NCBI RefSeq assembly: GCF_013410655.1
Contig: NZ_JACCFP010000001.1
Coordinates: 3,619,501-3,683,500, forward strand
DNA: 64,000 nt
Origin: Nocardioides thalensis
Lineage (GTDB): Bacteria; Actinomycetota; Actinomycetes; Propionibacteriales; Nocardioidaceae
Direction: 5' to 3'
This document shows, piece after piece, positions 37,254 to 45,935 of the stretch (positions within the stretch are counted from its first letter, which is position 1; every line of letters starts with the position of its first letter). The notes beneath the pieces were generated by a model, which was given only the letters and a program-made list of their open reading frames with translations, was not told where the DNA came from and searched no databases. The translations under genes were made by a program, and so were the position numbers.

Positions 37254-38527
37254 TGAGCGAGACCCAGGACCGCCAGATGGACCTCCTCCGGTTCGCCACG
37301 GCCGGCTCGGTCGACGACGGCAAGTCCACCCTGATCGGCCGCCTGCTGCTCGACTCGAAGGCGATCTTCGAGGACCAGCTCGAGGCCGTCGAGGCGACCA
37401 GCGCCAACCGGGGCTACGACTACACCGACCTCGCGCTTCTGACCGACGGTCTGCGCTCCGAGCGCGAGCAGGGCATCACCATCGACGTGGCCTACCGCTA
37501 CTTCGCGACGCCCAACCGCAAGTTCATCATCGCCGACACCCCCGGCCACGTGCAGTACACGCGCAACATGGTCACCGGCGCCTCGACCGCCGACCTCGGC
37601 CTGGTGCTCGTCGACGCCCGCCAGGGACTCACCGAGCAGTCGCACCGCCACGCGGTGATCCTGTCGCTGCTCCGGGTCCCGCACCTGGTGCTCGCGGTGA
37701 ACAAGATGGACCTCGTCGACTTCTCCGAGGAGGTCTTCGAGAAGATCCACGCGGAGTTCGTGCAGTTCGCCACGAAGCTCAACATCCCCGACCTGACCGT
37801 CATCCCGATCTCCGCCCTCCAGGGCGACAATGTGGTGACCCGGTCGGAGAACATGCCGTGGTACTCCGGCCCCACGCTGATGCACCACCTCGAGCACGTG
37901 CACGTCGCCTCCGACCGCGACCTGATCGACGCGCGGTTCCCAGTGCAGTACGTCGTGCGGCCGAAGTCCGACGAGTTCCACGACTACCGCGGCTACGCGG
38001 GCCAGGTCGCCGGCGGCGTGCTCAAGCCCGGCGACGAGGTCGTCGTGCTCCCGTCGGGCATGACGTCGAAGATCTCCAAGATCGACCTGTTCGACAAGGA
38101 GATCGACGAGGCCTTCCCGCCGATGAGCGTCACCGTCAGCCTCGAGGACGACGTCGACGTCTCCCGCGGCGACATGATCGCCCGCGTCAAGAACGCCCCG
38201 CAGCCCAGCCAGGACATCGACGCGATGGTCTGCTGGATGACGACGACGCCGCTCAAGCCGCGGCAGAAGCTCGCCATCAAGCACACCACCCGCACCGCGC
38301 GTGCCCTGGTCAAGGACATCCAGTACCGCCTGGACGTCAACACGCTGCACCGCGACCAGGAGACGAAGGAGCTCGGCGTCAACGAGATCGGCCGCGTCCA
38401 GCTGCGGACCACGGTCCCGCTGCTGTGCGACCCGTACTCGAAGAACCGCACCACCGGCTCGTTCATCCTGATCGACGAGTCCACCGGCATCACTGTCGGG
38501 GCCGGGATGATCAACAGCGGCAGCTGA
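37253..38527 (+). CDS. cysN: Sulfate adenylyltransferase subunit 1 (GTPase)
   Basis: A 424-residue EF-Tu-like GTPase that drives APS synthesis by CysD. G1 is GSVDDGKSTL near residues 17-26, the switch region is EREQGITIDVAYRYF, G3 is DTPGHVQYTRNM and G4 is NKMD. Two beta-barrel domains follow. Unlike many proteobacterial versions it has no C-terminal APS kinase domain; that activity is in the separate fusion at 29843. A strong terminator lies 16 nt beyond the stop. Confidence 0.96.
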   Translation: MSETQDRQMDLLRFATAGSVDDGKSTLIGRLLLDSKAIFEDQLEAVEATSANRGYDYTDLALLTDGLRSEREQGITIDVAYRYFATPNRKFIIADTPGHVQYTRNMVTGASTADLGLVLVDARQGLTEQSHRHAVILSLLRVPHLVLAVNKMDLVDFSEEVFEKIHAEFVQFATKLNIPDLTVIPISALQGDNVVTRSENMPWYSGPTLMHHLEHVHVASDRDLIDARFPVQYVVRPKSDEFHDYRGYAGQVAGGVLKPGDEVVVLPSGMTSKISKIDLFDKEIDEAFPPMSVTVSLEDDVDVSRGDMIARVKNAPQPSQDIDAMVCWMTTTPLKPRQKLAIKHTTRTARALVKDIQYRLDVNTLHRDQETKELGVNEIGRVQLRTTVPLLCDPYSKNRTTGSFILIDESTGITVGAGMINSGS

Positions 38528-38542
38528 CCTCGCACCCGAGAG

Positions 38543-38576
38543 CGGGGCGCACCCATCGGGGTGCGCCCCGTTCTTT
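38543..38576 (+). terminator. Rho-independent terminator after cysN
   Basis: CGGGGCGCACCC (38543-38554) and GGGTGCGCCCCG (38559-38570) form a perfect 12-bp stem with an ATCG loop, followed by TTCTTT. It is the clearest intrinsic terminator in the window. Confidence 0.92.
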
Positions 38577-38626
38577 CATTTCCCACGGGATTGCTCAGGT
38601 ACGGACCGCGCGCCCCGATGGTCTAG

Positions 38627-38657
38627 TCGGGCGTGCTCTTGTCCGCGGCACGCCCGA
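38627..38657 (+). promoter_or_regulatory. 10-bp hairpin in the leader of the plus-strand glycan operon
   Basis: TCGGGCGTGC (38627-38636) and GCACGCCCGA (38648-38657) pair exactly around an 11-nt loop, ending 29 nt before the GT2 start codon. No T tract follows, so an operator or RNA control element is as likely as a terminator. Confidence 0.5.
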
Positions 38658-38686
38658 GCCACCGCACAGACACCTGATGGGATCCT

Positions 38687-39622
38687 ATGAGCTCGGTCCA
38701 GGAACGATCGCGCGCTCCGCAGACCGCTCGATCGAGCATGCCGGAGGTCCGACGGACGGTGGACATCGCCATCGGGCTCATCGACTTCAACACGCCTCGG
38801 GTGACCGAGGCCGCGGTCACGGACCTGCGGAGCAAGTTCCCCGGCGCGATGATCCTGGTCGTCGAGAACGGCACCACGCGCGGGGAGTACGGCGACGCCG
38901 TCGTGATCCGGCCGGGGCGGAACCTCGGCTTCGCCGGCGGTTGCAACCGGCTGATCGGCGAGGCGCGGTCGCGCCGGCTCTCCGCGCTCTGGATCATGAA
39001 CAACGACTGTGTCGCTCGCGCGGACGCGCTCGGGGTGTACGCCGACGCCGCGGAAGCGGGCGACGCGGACATCTACACATCGGTCGCGCTGCACGGTGAC
39101 ACGGACAGGATCTGGTACGGCGGCGGGGTGCACGACCCGCGCACGCTGCGCCAGCGACACCTCCGGTACGGCGAGGTGTTCCAGGCGCCGCCGGCGGTGG
39201 CGAGCTTCCCGACGCAGTGGGCGTCCGGAGCCAACATGTACCTTCCCCAGCGGACGATCGAGCGGGCCGAGCGCCTCGACGAGGATCTCTTCTTGTATCT
39301 CGAGGAGGTCGAGTGGCAGCTGCGCAGCCGGCTGACGGTGGTGTGCAGCAACCAGGCGCTGGTCCGCCACCATGCAGGCTCCACCACCAGCGGCGTCTCG
39401 ACGGACCTGGAGTTCTTCTTCACGGCGCGCAACCGGGTCCGGCTCGCTGGGTCGCTCGGCGGGTCGCGCCGGGTGCGCTTCTGGTCGGCGTGGCTGAGCG
39501 ACCACGTCGTCCGTCCGGTGGCACGCGGACAGTGGCGCCGGGCCCGAGTCGCGCTGCTGGCACTGCGGTCGGCCGACCTCCCGGGCGCCGTCGCCCTCGA
39601 CAAGCTTCGCGGGGCCACGTGA
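38687..39622 (+). CDS. Glycosyltransferase family 2 protein
   Basis: A 311-residue GT-A fold enzyme of the rhamnosyltransferase-like GT2 type. Motifs include IGLIDFNTPRVTEAAV at the start, RPGRNLGFAGGCNRLI, the metal-binding region ALWIMNNDCVARAD, ASGANMYLPQRTIERA and LDEDLFLYLEEVEW, whose acidic pair is near the catalytic base. No signal peptide. The start ATG has only a weak ribosome site; an internal ATG giving MPEVRRTVD is possible. It opens a four-gene overlapping operon (GT2, GT4, flippase, pyruvyltransferase-like) for surface polysaccharide. Confidence 0.88.
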   Translation: MSSVQERSRAPQTARSSMPEVRRTVDIAIGLIDFNTPRVTEAAVTDLRSKFPGAMILVVENGTTRGEYGDAVVIRPGRNLGFAGGCNRLIGEARSRRLSALWIMNNDCVARADALGVYADAAEAGDADIYTSVALHGDTDRIWYGGGVHDPRTLRQRHLRYGEVFQAPPAVASFPTQWASGANMYLPQRTIERAERLDEDLFLYLEEVEWQLRSRLTVVCSNQALVRHHAGSTTSGVSTDLEFFFTARNRVRLAGSLGGSRRVRFWSAWLSDHVVRPVARGQWRRARVALLALRSADLPGAVALDKLRGAT

Positions 39623-40713
39623 TGTCGGCGGGTCAGGAGTCGTCACCGGCGAAGCTCTCGATCGGGGTCGTTCTCCCCGGCCTGAGCCGTGCGCCGGCCG
39701 GCGGTTACAAGGTGGTCTACGACTACTGCAACGACCTTGCGGGCTTCGGCCACCGCGTCACGATCTACCACGCTCCCCTGTTGGCCGGTGCGCGGAACCG
39801 AGCGCGACCGCACCGCGAGCGCCTCAGTGACTTCGTGCGTCACCTGGGAGTGAGACGCCAGCGGCCGCGGTGGCACGCCCTGTCGGGACTCGTCATGGTG
39901 AAGAACAGCCCACGCCTGGACGTCCGGCGGATCGGGTACCACGACGTCCTCGTCGCGACTGCTGCCGAGACGGCACCACTCGTGCTCGAGGCGGCGGCAG
40001 CGTCCGGCGCCGCGGGAGCCTACTTCATCCAGCACGACGAGCAGTGGGTCGGAGCCGAGCAGCGCGGCGCGAGCTGGCGATTGCCCCTTCAACACATCGT
40101 CATCGCGCCGTGGCTCCGCCAGATCTCGGAGGCGCACGGTCATCGCCCCATCCTCGTGCCGAACGCGATCGACACGACCCACTTCAGCGACGAAGCAGGC
40201 GAGCGGGACATCGCGGTGCTCGCCATGATCTCCGACAAGCCCTTCAAGCGGCCCGACCTGGTGATCCAGGCGATGAACAGGCTGGCCGCCGACGGTGAGA
40301 CCTGCGTGACGTTCGGGACGATCGACAGGCCCGCCGCGCTGGACCCTCGTGTCGTTCACCACCGGGAGCCGTCGAGAGACTTGTTGCGTCGGCTCTATGC
40401 GAGCGCCCAGGTGTACCTGTGCGCGAGCGACGCGGAGGGGTGGCACCTGCCCCCGGCGGAGGCGATGGCCAGCGGGTGCTCGGTCGTGTCGACCGCCATC
40501 CCGGGGGTTCTCGCCTACGCCGACGACGTCGGTCTCTTCGCGCCGGTCGGCGACGGTCCGGGGCTGATCCGGCACACCAGGGCCCTGCTGGGTGATCCCG
40601 CTCAGCGGCAGGACCGCGGCGCCCGAGGTGCGGCGCTGATGCGGTCCTACACCCCGGACGACGCCGCGCGTGCCTTCGAGGCCGCACTCCACACCGCGAG
40701 GGCGCGCGCGTGA
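39622..40713 (+). CDS. Glycosyltransferase family 4 protein (plus-strand operon)
   Basis: A 363-residue GT-B glycosyltransferase. The N-terminal acceptor domain starts IGVVLPGLSRAPAGGYKVVYDY, and the C-terminal nucleotide-sugar domain has FKRPDLVIQAMNRL and the GT4 motif ASDAEGWHLPPAEAMASGCSVV with the conserved Glu residues. ATG 39622 overlaps the GT2 stop (TGATG). The 3' end overlaps the flippase start (GTGA). Sugar donor and acceptor are unknown. Confidence 0.9.
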   Translation: MSAGQESSPAKLSIGVVLPGLSRAPAGGYKVVYDYCNDLAGFGHRVTIYHAPLLAGARNRARPHRERLSDFVRHLGVRRQRPRWHALSGLVMVKNSPRLDVRRIGYHDVLVATAAETAPLVLEAAAASGAAGAYFIQHDEQWVGAEQRGASWRLPLQHIVIAPWLRQISEAHGHRPILVPNAIDTTHFSDEAGERDIAVLAMISDKPFKRPDLVIQAMNRLAADGETCVTFGTIDRPAALDPRVVHHREPSRDLLRRLYASAQVYLCASDAEGWHLPPAEAMASGCSVVSTAIPGVLAYADDVGLFAPVGDGPGLIRHTRALLGDPAQRQDRGARGAALMRSYTPDDAARAFEAALHTARARA

Positions 40714-42212
40714 CCGTGACCGTTGCCACGCAACGACTCCGCAGGGGTGTGGTGTCGACGTACGTCGTGCGCGCGGTGAGTGTAGGGACCCTCGTCATCC
40801 TCTTCCCGCTCGTTGCCCGGTCGGGAGGCATGACCCTCTTCGGTGCCTACCTGCTGTTCACCTGTATCTCGGTGCTGCTCCAGGCCGACCTCGGCCTGGG
40901 ATCGACGACCGTCACCCGCCTCGCACAGGCACTCCATGCCAGGGACTCCGAGGGCAGCAACCGACTGGCCACCGCATCAGTCGCCATGTTCGCCGGCATG
41001 GGCGTGGTCGCGGGCATCCTGTTCCTGCTCGTGACGGCGGCAACCTGGGACTCCCTGGACATCCCGCCATCGGCTCGCCCCAGTGCGGCGTGGATCGCCG
41101 TCCTGGCAGGGTCGCAGTGCGTCATCACGCTCGCAGGCGCAGCCAATCGCCACATGCTGGCCGCGGACGACCGACTGGACGTGGCGAATTGGATCCAGGT
41201 CGCAGCGGCCGCCGGCCGGATCGTGGGGACACTGATCGTGCTCCGTGTCGACGCTGGGATCGTGTGGGTTGCTGTCGTCGACACGCTCGCGGTGGCCGCG
41301 ATCGCAGCGGGCACGTGGATCTGGCGCCGCCGTCTCACCCCGGTCCGCGTGGCCCGCAGCGCGTTCGAGCCGCGGTCGTTGCTCGTGCTGCTGAAGTGGA
41401 ACATGCCGATGCTTGCGATGAGTGTGGCCGCGCTCATCCTCCTGCAGTCGGCGAACCTGCTGGTCTCCGTGACCGCCGGAGTCGCTGCCGTTGCGGTGTT
41501 CTCCGCCGGCTTCCGCGTCTACCAGCTGTGCAAGGAGGCCACCGGGGCGCTCGTCGTGGCGCTCCTCCCGCACGCTGCCCGGGTCGCCGACGATGCCGAC
41601 CAGGTGCGGGCTCTCTTCCTCAGGGCGACCAGATCGTCGAACGCGCTCCTGTGCGCGGCCGCGCTTCCCGTCCTCTCGTTCGGCGACCAGCTCGTGAGCG
41701 CGTGGGCAGGAGCTGGCCTGGCCGAGGGCGGGCGCGTGGCACTCTGGCTGGTCGTCGGGCTGCTCGCAGGCAACAACCACCTCGTCGCCCTCCCGATCCT
41801 GACCGCAATGGACCGCCTCGGCGTCTTCGTGTGGCTGCACGCCACGTGGGCCGTGACCGCCCTCGCCGCCGGCTTTGCGCTGGGCAGCCTGTACGGGCCT
41901 GTCGGCGTCGCGGCTGCCATCTCGATCCCTGCCGTCCTGCTCGAGCCGTTCTACGTCCGTCACACCCTCAGCACCCTCGGCGTCACCTGGTCCGAGTTCG
42001 TGCGGACGGCGATCGCACCGCACGCCGTCCTGCTGACCGCCGCCACCATCCCCGCGATCGCCGTGCTCCGTCCCGCGATCGGACCGTCGCCTCACCTCGT
42101 GCTCGCGGTCGTCCTGGCGGCCGCGTTGTCGGCGAGCTACCTCGCGCTTTCCGTCCCCCTCGTCCGCTCCATCCCGCGCGCGAGCGCACCGACCGGAGGT
42201 GCCGCAGCATGA
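40710..42212 (+). CDS. Wzx-type polysaccharide flippase
   Basis: A 500-residue membrane protein with 12-14 hydrophobic segments of the MATE/MVF oligosaccharide-flippase fold. The N-terminal region VVSTYVVRAVSVGTLVILFPLVARSGG and the FRVYQLCKEATGALVVALLPHAA segment are typical. It would carry the lipid-linked repeat unit across the membrane. The GTG start lies in a GTGA overlap with the upstream GT4, and the end overlaps the next gene (ATGA). A Wzy-type polymerase partner lies in the convergent operon at 44631-45935. Confidence 0.87.
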   Translation: MTVTVATQRLRRGVVSTYVVRAVSVGTLVILFPLVARSGGMTLFGAYLLFTCISVLLQADLGLGSTTVTRLAQALHARDSEGSNRLATASVAMFAGMGVVAGILFLLVTAATWDSLDIPPSARPSAAWIAVLAGSQCVITLAGAANRHMLAADDRLDVANWIQVAAAAGRIVGTLIVLRVDAGIVWVAVVDTLAVAAIAAGTWIWRRRLTPVRVARSAFEPRSLLVLLKWNMPMLAMSVAALILLQSANLLVSVTAGVAAVAVFSAGFRVYQLCKEATGALVVALLPHAARVADDADQVRALFLRATRSSNALLCAAALPVLSFGDQLVSAWAGAGLAEGGRVALWLVVGLLAGNNHLVALPILTAMDRLGVFVWLHATWAVTALAAGFALGSLYGPVGVAAAISIPAVLLEPFYVRHTLSTLGVTWSEFVRTAIAPHAVLLTAATIPAIAVLRPAIGPSPHLVLAVVLAAALSASYLALSVPLVRSIPRASAPTGGAAA

Positions 42213-43528
42213 CGACCAAGGTCCTCGTGCCAGGGTTCTACACCTGGGCCAACAAGGGGGACGCCGCGCTGCTGACCGCCTTCCTCCCGTGGCTGTCCAC
42301 GCACCTAGGAGGTGCCGACTACGTGGTGACCTCCTTCTCCCCGCGGGAGGACGCGGCGTACTTCGGTCAGCGCTTCATCGACATGCCGACCCGGCCGTGG
42401 CGGCGCTTCCACCGCGCGCAGGAGCTGGTCGCCAACCGGCTGCCCGGTGGCCGAGCGCTGCTCGCCCGTGCCCGGATCGCGTGGTTCGCGCTCCTGCGTC
42501 GCTACCTGTCGACGTGGATGCGACTGTTCCTCCGCGCCCCGAGGACGGCGCGCCTGCTCGTCCCCGGGAACGTCTACCGGGTCGCCCAGGAGGTCGACGC
42601 CGCCGACGCGGTCGTCGCCGTGCCCGGGGGCTACCTCAACGCCTATCGGTCGACCAACGACTGGTGGCTGTTCCACCTGCCGACCCTGTGGCTGGCGAGC
42701 GCGGCCGGCAAGCATCCGATCCTCGGACCGTGCTCGCTGGGGCCGTTCGACGGGGCGCACGAGCACCATGCGCGTGAGGTGCTCGCGATGGCGCGGCTCG
42801 TGCTGGCTCGCGAGCGGCCGACGTACGACCTCGCCCTGAGCCTGGGCGTGGACGCCGCCCGACTCGTGCAGACGCCCGACATGGCGTTCGCGTACGAAGC
42901 GCCGTCCTCCCCGTCGGCCGCGGCGCAGGCGGTCCTGGACGAGGTCCGCGCGGCAGCGGGCGGGCGACCGCTGGTCGGGATCTCGGTGCGCGAGCACAAC
43001 TATCCGGGTCACGTCGACCCGGCGGCGATGCAGCAGACCTACCTGGCCGCGGTCGCGGAGGCGCTGGGCGCCCTCCAGGCCGACCACGACGCGTTCGTCG
43101 TCATCGTTCCCCAGACCGAGGAGGACGCCAGGATCGGAGCCGAGCTTCACGATGCCCTCCGGACTCTTGGTGTCGCCTCGCGCAACGTGACCGCGAACCT
43201 GTCGCCGACCGATCTTCAGTCGGTCTACGCCGAGCTCCGGCTTCTCCTCGGCACGCGCATGCACGCGAACATCCTCGCCATGACGGTCGGCACCCCGGTG
43301 GTCGCGATCGCGTACGAGCCGAAGACGACCGGGATCCTCGAGGCGATGGGCCTCGATCACTGGGGCATCTGGATCGACCGGGTGTCCGGGGGCGCACTCG
43401 CGACGCTGGCGGACTCACAGTGGCGCGAGGCTCCGCACAACCGGGTACGCGCGGCCGAGGGCGCGGCCGCTCAGCGCGAGCGTCTCGCCGCGGCAGGGCA
43501 TCGAATCGCCGACGCGCTCGACTCGTGA
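42209..43528 (+). CDS. Polysaccharide pyruvyl transferase family protein
   Basis: A 439-residue protein of the CsaB/WcaK pyruvyltransferase family that would transfer pyruvate from phosphoenolpyruvate to a glycan sugar as a ketal. Landmarks are the N-terminal VPGFYTWANKGDAALLTAFL, VAVPGGYLNAYRS, LVGISVREHNYPG and the C-terminal LLGTRMHANILAMTVGTPVVAIAYEPKTTG. ATG 42209 is in an ATGA overlap with the flippase gene; a much longer upstream frame is a shadow. Last gene of the plus-strand operon; converges on a GT4 gene 54 nt away. Confidence 0.88.
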   Translation: MTTKVLVPGFYTWANKGDAALLTAFLPWLSTHLGGADYVVTSFSPREDAAYFGQRFIDMPTRPWRRFHRAQELVANRLPGGRALLARARIAWFALLRRYLSTWMRLFLRAPRTARLLVPGNVYRVAQEVDAADAVVAVPGGYLNAYRSTNDWWLFHLPTLWLASAAGKHPILGPCSLGPFDGAHEHHAREVLAMARLVLARERPTYDLALSLGVDAARLVQTPDMAFAYEAPSSPSAAAQAVLDEVRAAAGGRPLVGISVREHNYPGHVDPAAMQQTYLAAVAEALGALQADHDAFVVIVPQTEEDARIGAELHDALRTLGVASRNVTANLSPTDLQSVYAELRLLLGTRMHANILAMTVGTPVVAIAYEPKTTGILEAMGLDHWGIWIDRVSGGALATLADSQWREAPHNRVRAAEGAAAQRERLAAAGHRIADALDS

Positions 43529-43582
43529 GGTCCCGGGAGGCCCGGTGGAGACGACTGCCCGTCCGGCTGGCACCCGCGGTGG

Positions 43583-44662
43583 CTAGGCAGTCGCGAGCTC
43601 GTAGATCGCGCGATAGCGCTCGACGGTACGCCTGATGTCGAAGGTCTGTCCGAGGGCACGTGCCTCGCGCCGCATGGCGGCGTACGCCTCGGTGCCTGAT
43701 GCGGTCACCGAGGCGATCGCGGTCGCCAGTGCGTGCGGATCCGACGGCGGCACGATGAGCCGCGGATCGGTCGCGGCCATCCTGCAGTCGCCGACGTCGG
43801 TCGTCACGACCGGCGTCCCGACGCTGAGCGCCTCGAGGGCCGCCATCGGCAGGGCCTCTCCGTAGGAGCTGGAGAGGACGAGCGCGCGGGCGGACCGGGT
43901 CAGGGCGCGCGGGTCGTCCACGCTGCCGAGCAGTCGGATGCGCGACCGAACATCGGCGGGCACCGAGGCCAGGGCCGCATCGATGATCGGCGTACCCTCC
44001 GCCACGTCCAGTCCCGCGCAGACGAGCTCGGTGTCGTCGCCGACAAGGGCGAAGGCCGCGAACAGGTTGGCGTGATCCTTCATCTCGTGAGCCCGTGCCA
44101 GCGAAAGGATGTAGGGCGCTCCCGAGCGCACGGGCAGGTCAGCCGGCGCAGGGACGTGAACGCCGTTGGGGACGATCGGCACGTCTTCTGCGGTCCACCC
44201 TTGTCGGCCGACCCATTCCGCCGCCGTCGGAGAGCACGCCACGACCGCGTCGGCTCGACGCGCGAACGGCCTGAGCGCGCGCACCACCGCCTGCGTGCGC
44301 ATCCTGTCCCGGGTCCCGTGCCCGGACGTGTGCACCGTCCAGACGTGCGGGATGTCCCGGCCAGCGAAAGCAGCGGCGAGGAGGTTGGACTGGAACAGGT
44401 GCGAGTGGAGGACATCCGGGCGGATCCGTCGGACGACCCCACGGAGGCCCGCCGCCAACCGGGCGACGTCGGAGGTGCGTCCGGTGGAGCCAAGATGGGT
44501 GACCGAGTCGGCGACCTCGCGGAGTCGGTCGGCGAGGGCGCCCTCGGCGGAGAGCACGCACACATGGGTGCTGAGGTTCGCGCCGGCGTTCGCGGCAAGT
44601 GCCTCGATCAGGGTCTGGGCACCGCCGGTGTCACTGGTGTTGACGACGTGGAGCACCTTCAA
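43583..44662 (-). CDS. Glycosyltransferase family 4 protein (minus-strand operon, distal)
   Basis: A 359-residue GT-B enzyme. N-terminus KVLHVVNTSDTGGAQTLIEAL is the glycine-rich acceptor-site start; DVLHSHLFQSNLLAA, WTVHTSGHG, VPNGVHVP and the C-terminal SSSYGEALPMAALEALSVGTPVV carry the GT4 pattern. A TTG at 44662 is proposed as start because GAGGGGG lies 8 nt upstream; GTG 44671 is the alternative. The gene begins inside the 3' end of the Wzy-type polymerase gene (overlap about 30 nt), so the two are cotranscribed. Confidence 0.88.
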   Translation of the reverse strand: MKVLHVVNTSDTGGAQTLIEALAANAGANLSTHVCVLSAEGALADRLREVADSVTHLGSTGRTSDVARLAAGLRGVVRRIRPDVLHSHLFQSNLLAAAFAGRDIPHVWTVHTSGHGTRDRMRTQAVVRALRPFARRADAVVACSPTAAEWVGRQGWTAEDVPIVPNGVHVPAPADLPVRSGAPYILSLARAHEMKDHANLFAAFALVGDDTELVCAGLDVAEGTPIIDAALASVPADVRSRIRLLGSVDDPRALTRSARALVLSSSYGEALPMAALEALSVGTPVVTTDVGDCRMAATDPRLIVPPSDPHALATAIASVTASGTEAYAAMRREARALGQTFDIRRTVERYRAIYELATA

Positions 44663-45935
44663 CCGTCTCACCCCCTCGGCGCCAGCCGGCCAGACCTGCG
44701 AAGAGCCACAGGACCGCGCCACTGTCGTAGCCGATCGCCAAGGTCGCGACGACGAACCAGAGGAACGTGAGCCACGAGGCGACCCAGCTGCCGTGACGGT
44801 CGGCGATGCCTCGCCACAACGCGACCAGCAGCAGTCCGACAGTGAGGATCCCCATCGGCAGCCCAACCTCGGCGATCCACCGTGTCGTCACGCTGTAGAC
44901 GCCGGTGGGGTACGCGACGAAGGCCATGTCCCCGAGATCGACCGCCCGCGCGGAGAACAGCTCCGACATGCCCCCCCGTCCGACGCCGACCAGCATGGTT
45001 GCGAGCTCACCGGCCATGTGGCGGAGCGACACGATGCTCGCGCCCGCGCGGTCGCCCCACGAGTAGTTGTCGAACCGTCCGCGAGCAGTGAGGGTGACGA
45101 TGCCCGCGACGAGCGCCGCCGGGAGCAGGACGAGGAAGCCGAGCGTGCGGTGGGCCGGACGCAAGCGGGCGACCAGCACCATCGCCACGGGCACAGCGCC
45201 CACGACAACCACCCCGGACTGGCTGACGACGAGCGCGGCCGCGCCCAGGACGAGCGCAACGACCATCATCCTGCGCGTGATCGCCTGGCCTGCGAGGGCC
45301 ACGATCACCATCCCCAGGATCAGGGTGCCTGCCATGAACGACGGCTCGGGATACCAGCCGAACGGACGCTTGACGTAGAGGAGGACCTGCTCCTCGACCG
45401 CGCGCACCGACGCGTAGCCCGGCAGCTCGTAGAGGCCCAGGAACGGCAGGGTCCCGCCGATGATGAACACGTGCTGGATGAGCACGAGCACCGCGGACGC
45501 TGCTACGCCGACGGCGGCACCCACGGCAAGCTCGCCATCGTGCCCCCTGCGGACCGCTGTCGACACGACCACCGCCGGGACCAGCCACGCGATGAACGTC
45601 GCGGCGGAGCGCGCCGCCACCGCGGCGTCCGCGTCGGGCACGAACAGAGCGACCAGTCCCGGGTTGACCAGGGCCACCGCGACCAGGGCAGCCACGAACC
45701 CGTCGATCCGGATCTTCGGCCCTACGGCGAGCGCCAACCACAATGCGCCCACCAGGGAGCTCGCCGGCAGGTTCGAGTTCTCGCCGAGCGGCAGCGCGAG
45801 GTAGGGGAAGAACGCGAGGACGATCGAGAGCGTGAGCAGTCGCGGCCTAGCCGTGCGCTGCGGACGTCCGGATCGCCTCGACGACGGTCTCCCAGCTGCC
45901 ACGGGGCGCGGTGGGCTCGACAGGGTGGCGGGCAT
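44631..45935 (-). CDS. Wzy-type O-antigen/polysaccharide polymerase
   Basis: A 434-residue membrane protein with about 11 hydrophobic segments and a large loop near RPFGWYPEPSFMAG, a layout typical of Wzy/O-antigen ligase proteins; sequence conservation is low in this family. The start was set at ATG 45935 because it is preceded by GGGAGGTGATC, a near-perfect match to the 16S rRNA anti-Shine-Dalgarno; later in-frame starts have none. This gives a basic Pro/Arg-rich N-terminal tail and an 89-nt overlap with the upstream GT gene. It probably polymerises repeat units flipped by the 40710 protein. Confidence 0.8.
   Translation of the reverse strand: MPATLSSPPRPVAAGRPSSRRSGRPQRTARPRLLTLSIVLAFFPYLALPLGENSNLPASSLVGALWLALAVGPKIRIDGFVAALVAVALVNPGLVALFVPDADAAVAARSAATFIAWLVPAVVVSTAVRRGHDGELAVGAAVGVAASAVLVLIQHVFIIGGTLPFLGLYELPGYASVRAVEEQVLLYVKRPFGWYPEPSFMAGTLILGMVIVALAGQAITRRMMVVALVLGAAALVVSQSGVVVVGAVPVAMVLVARLRPAHRTLGFLVLLPAALVAGIVTLTARGRFDNYSWGDRAGASIVSLRHMAGELATMLVGVGRGGMSELFSARAVDLGDMAFVAYPTGVYSVTTRWIAEVGLPMGILTVGLLLVALWRGIADRHGSWVASWLTFLWFVVATLAIGYDSGAVLWLFAGLAGWRRGGETVEGAPRRQHQ

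Noticed and set aside
40670-42208. Plus-strand frame upstream of the pyruvyltransferase-like gene forming a 952-codon fusion
   Set aside because: The first half is a shadow of the flippase gene; ATG 42209 in the ATGA overlap is the real start.
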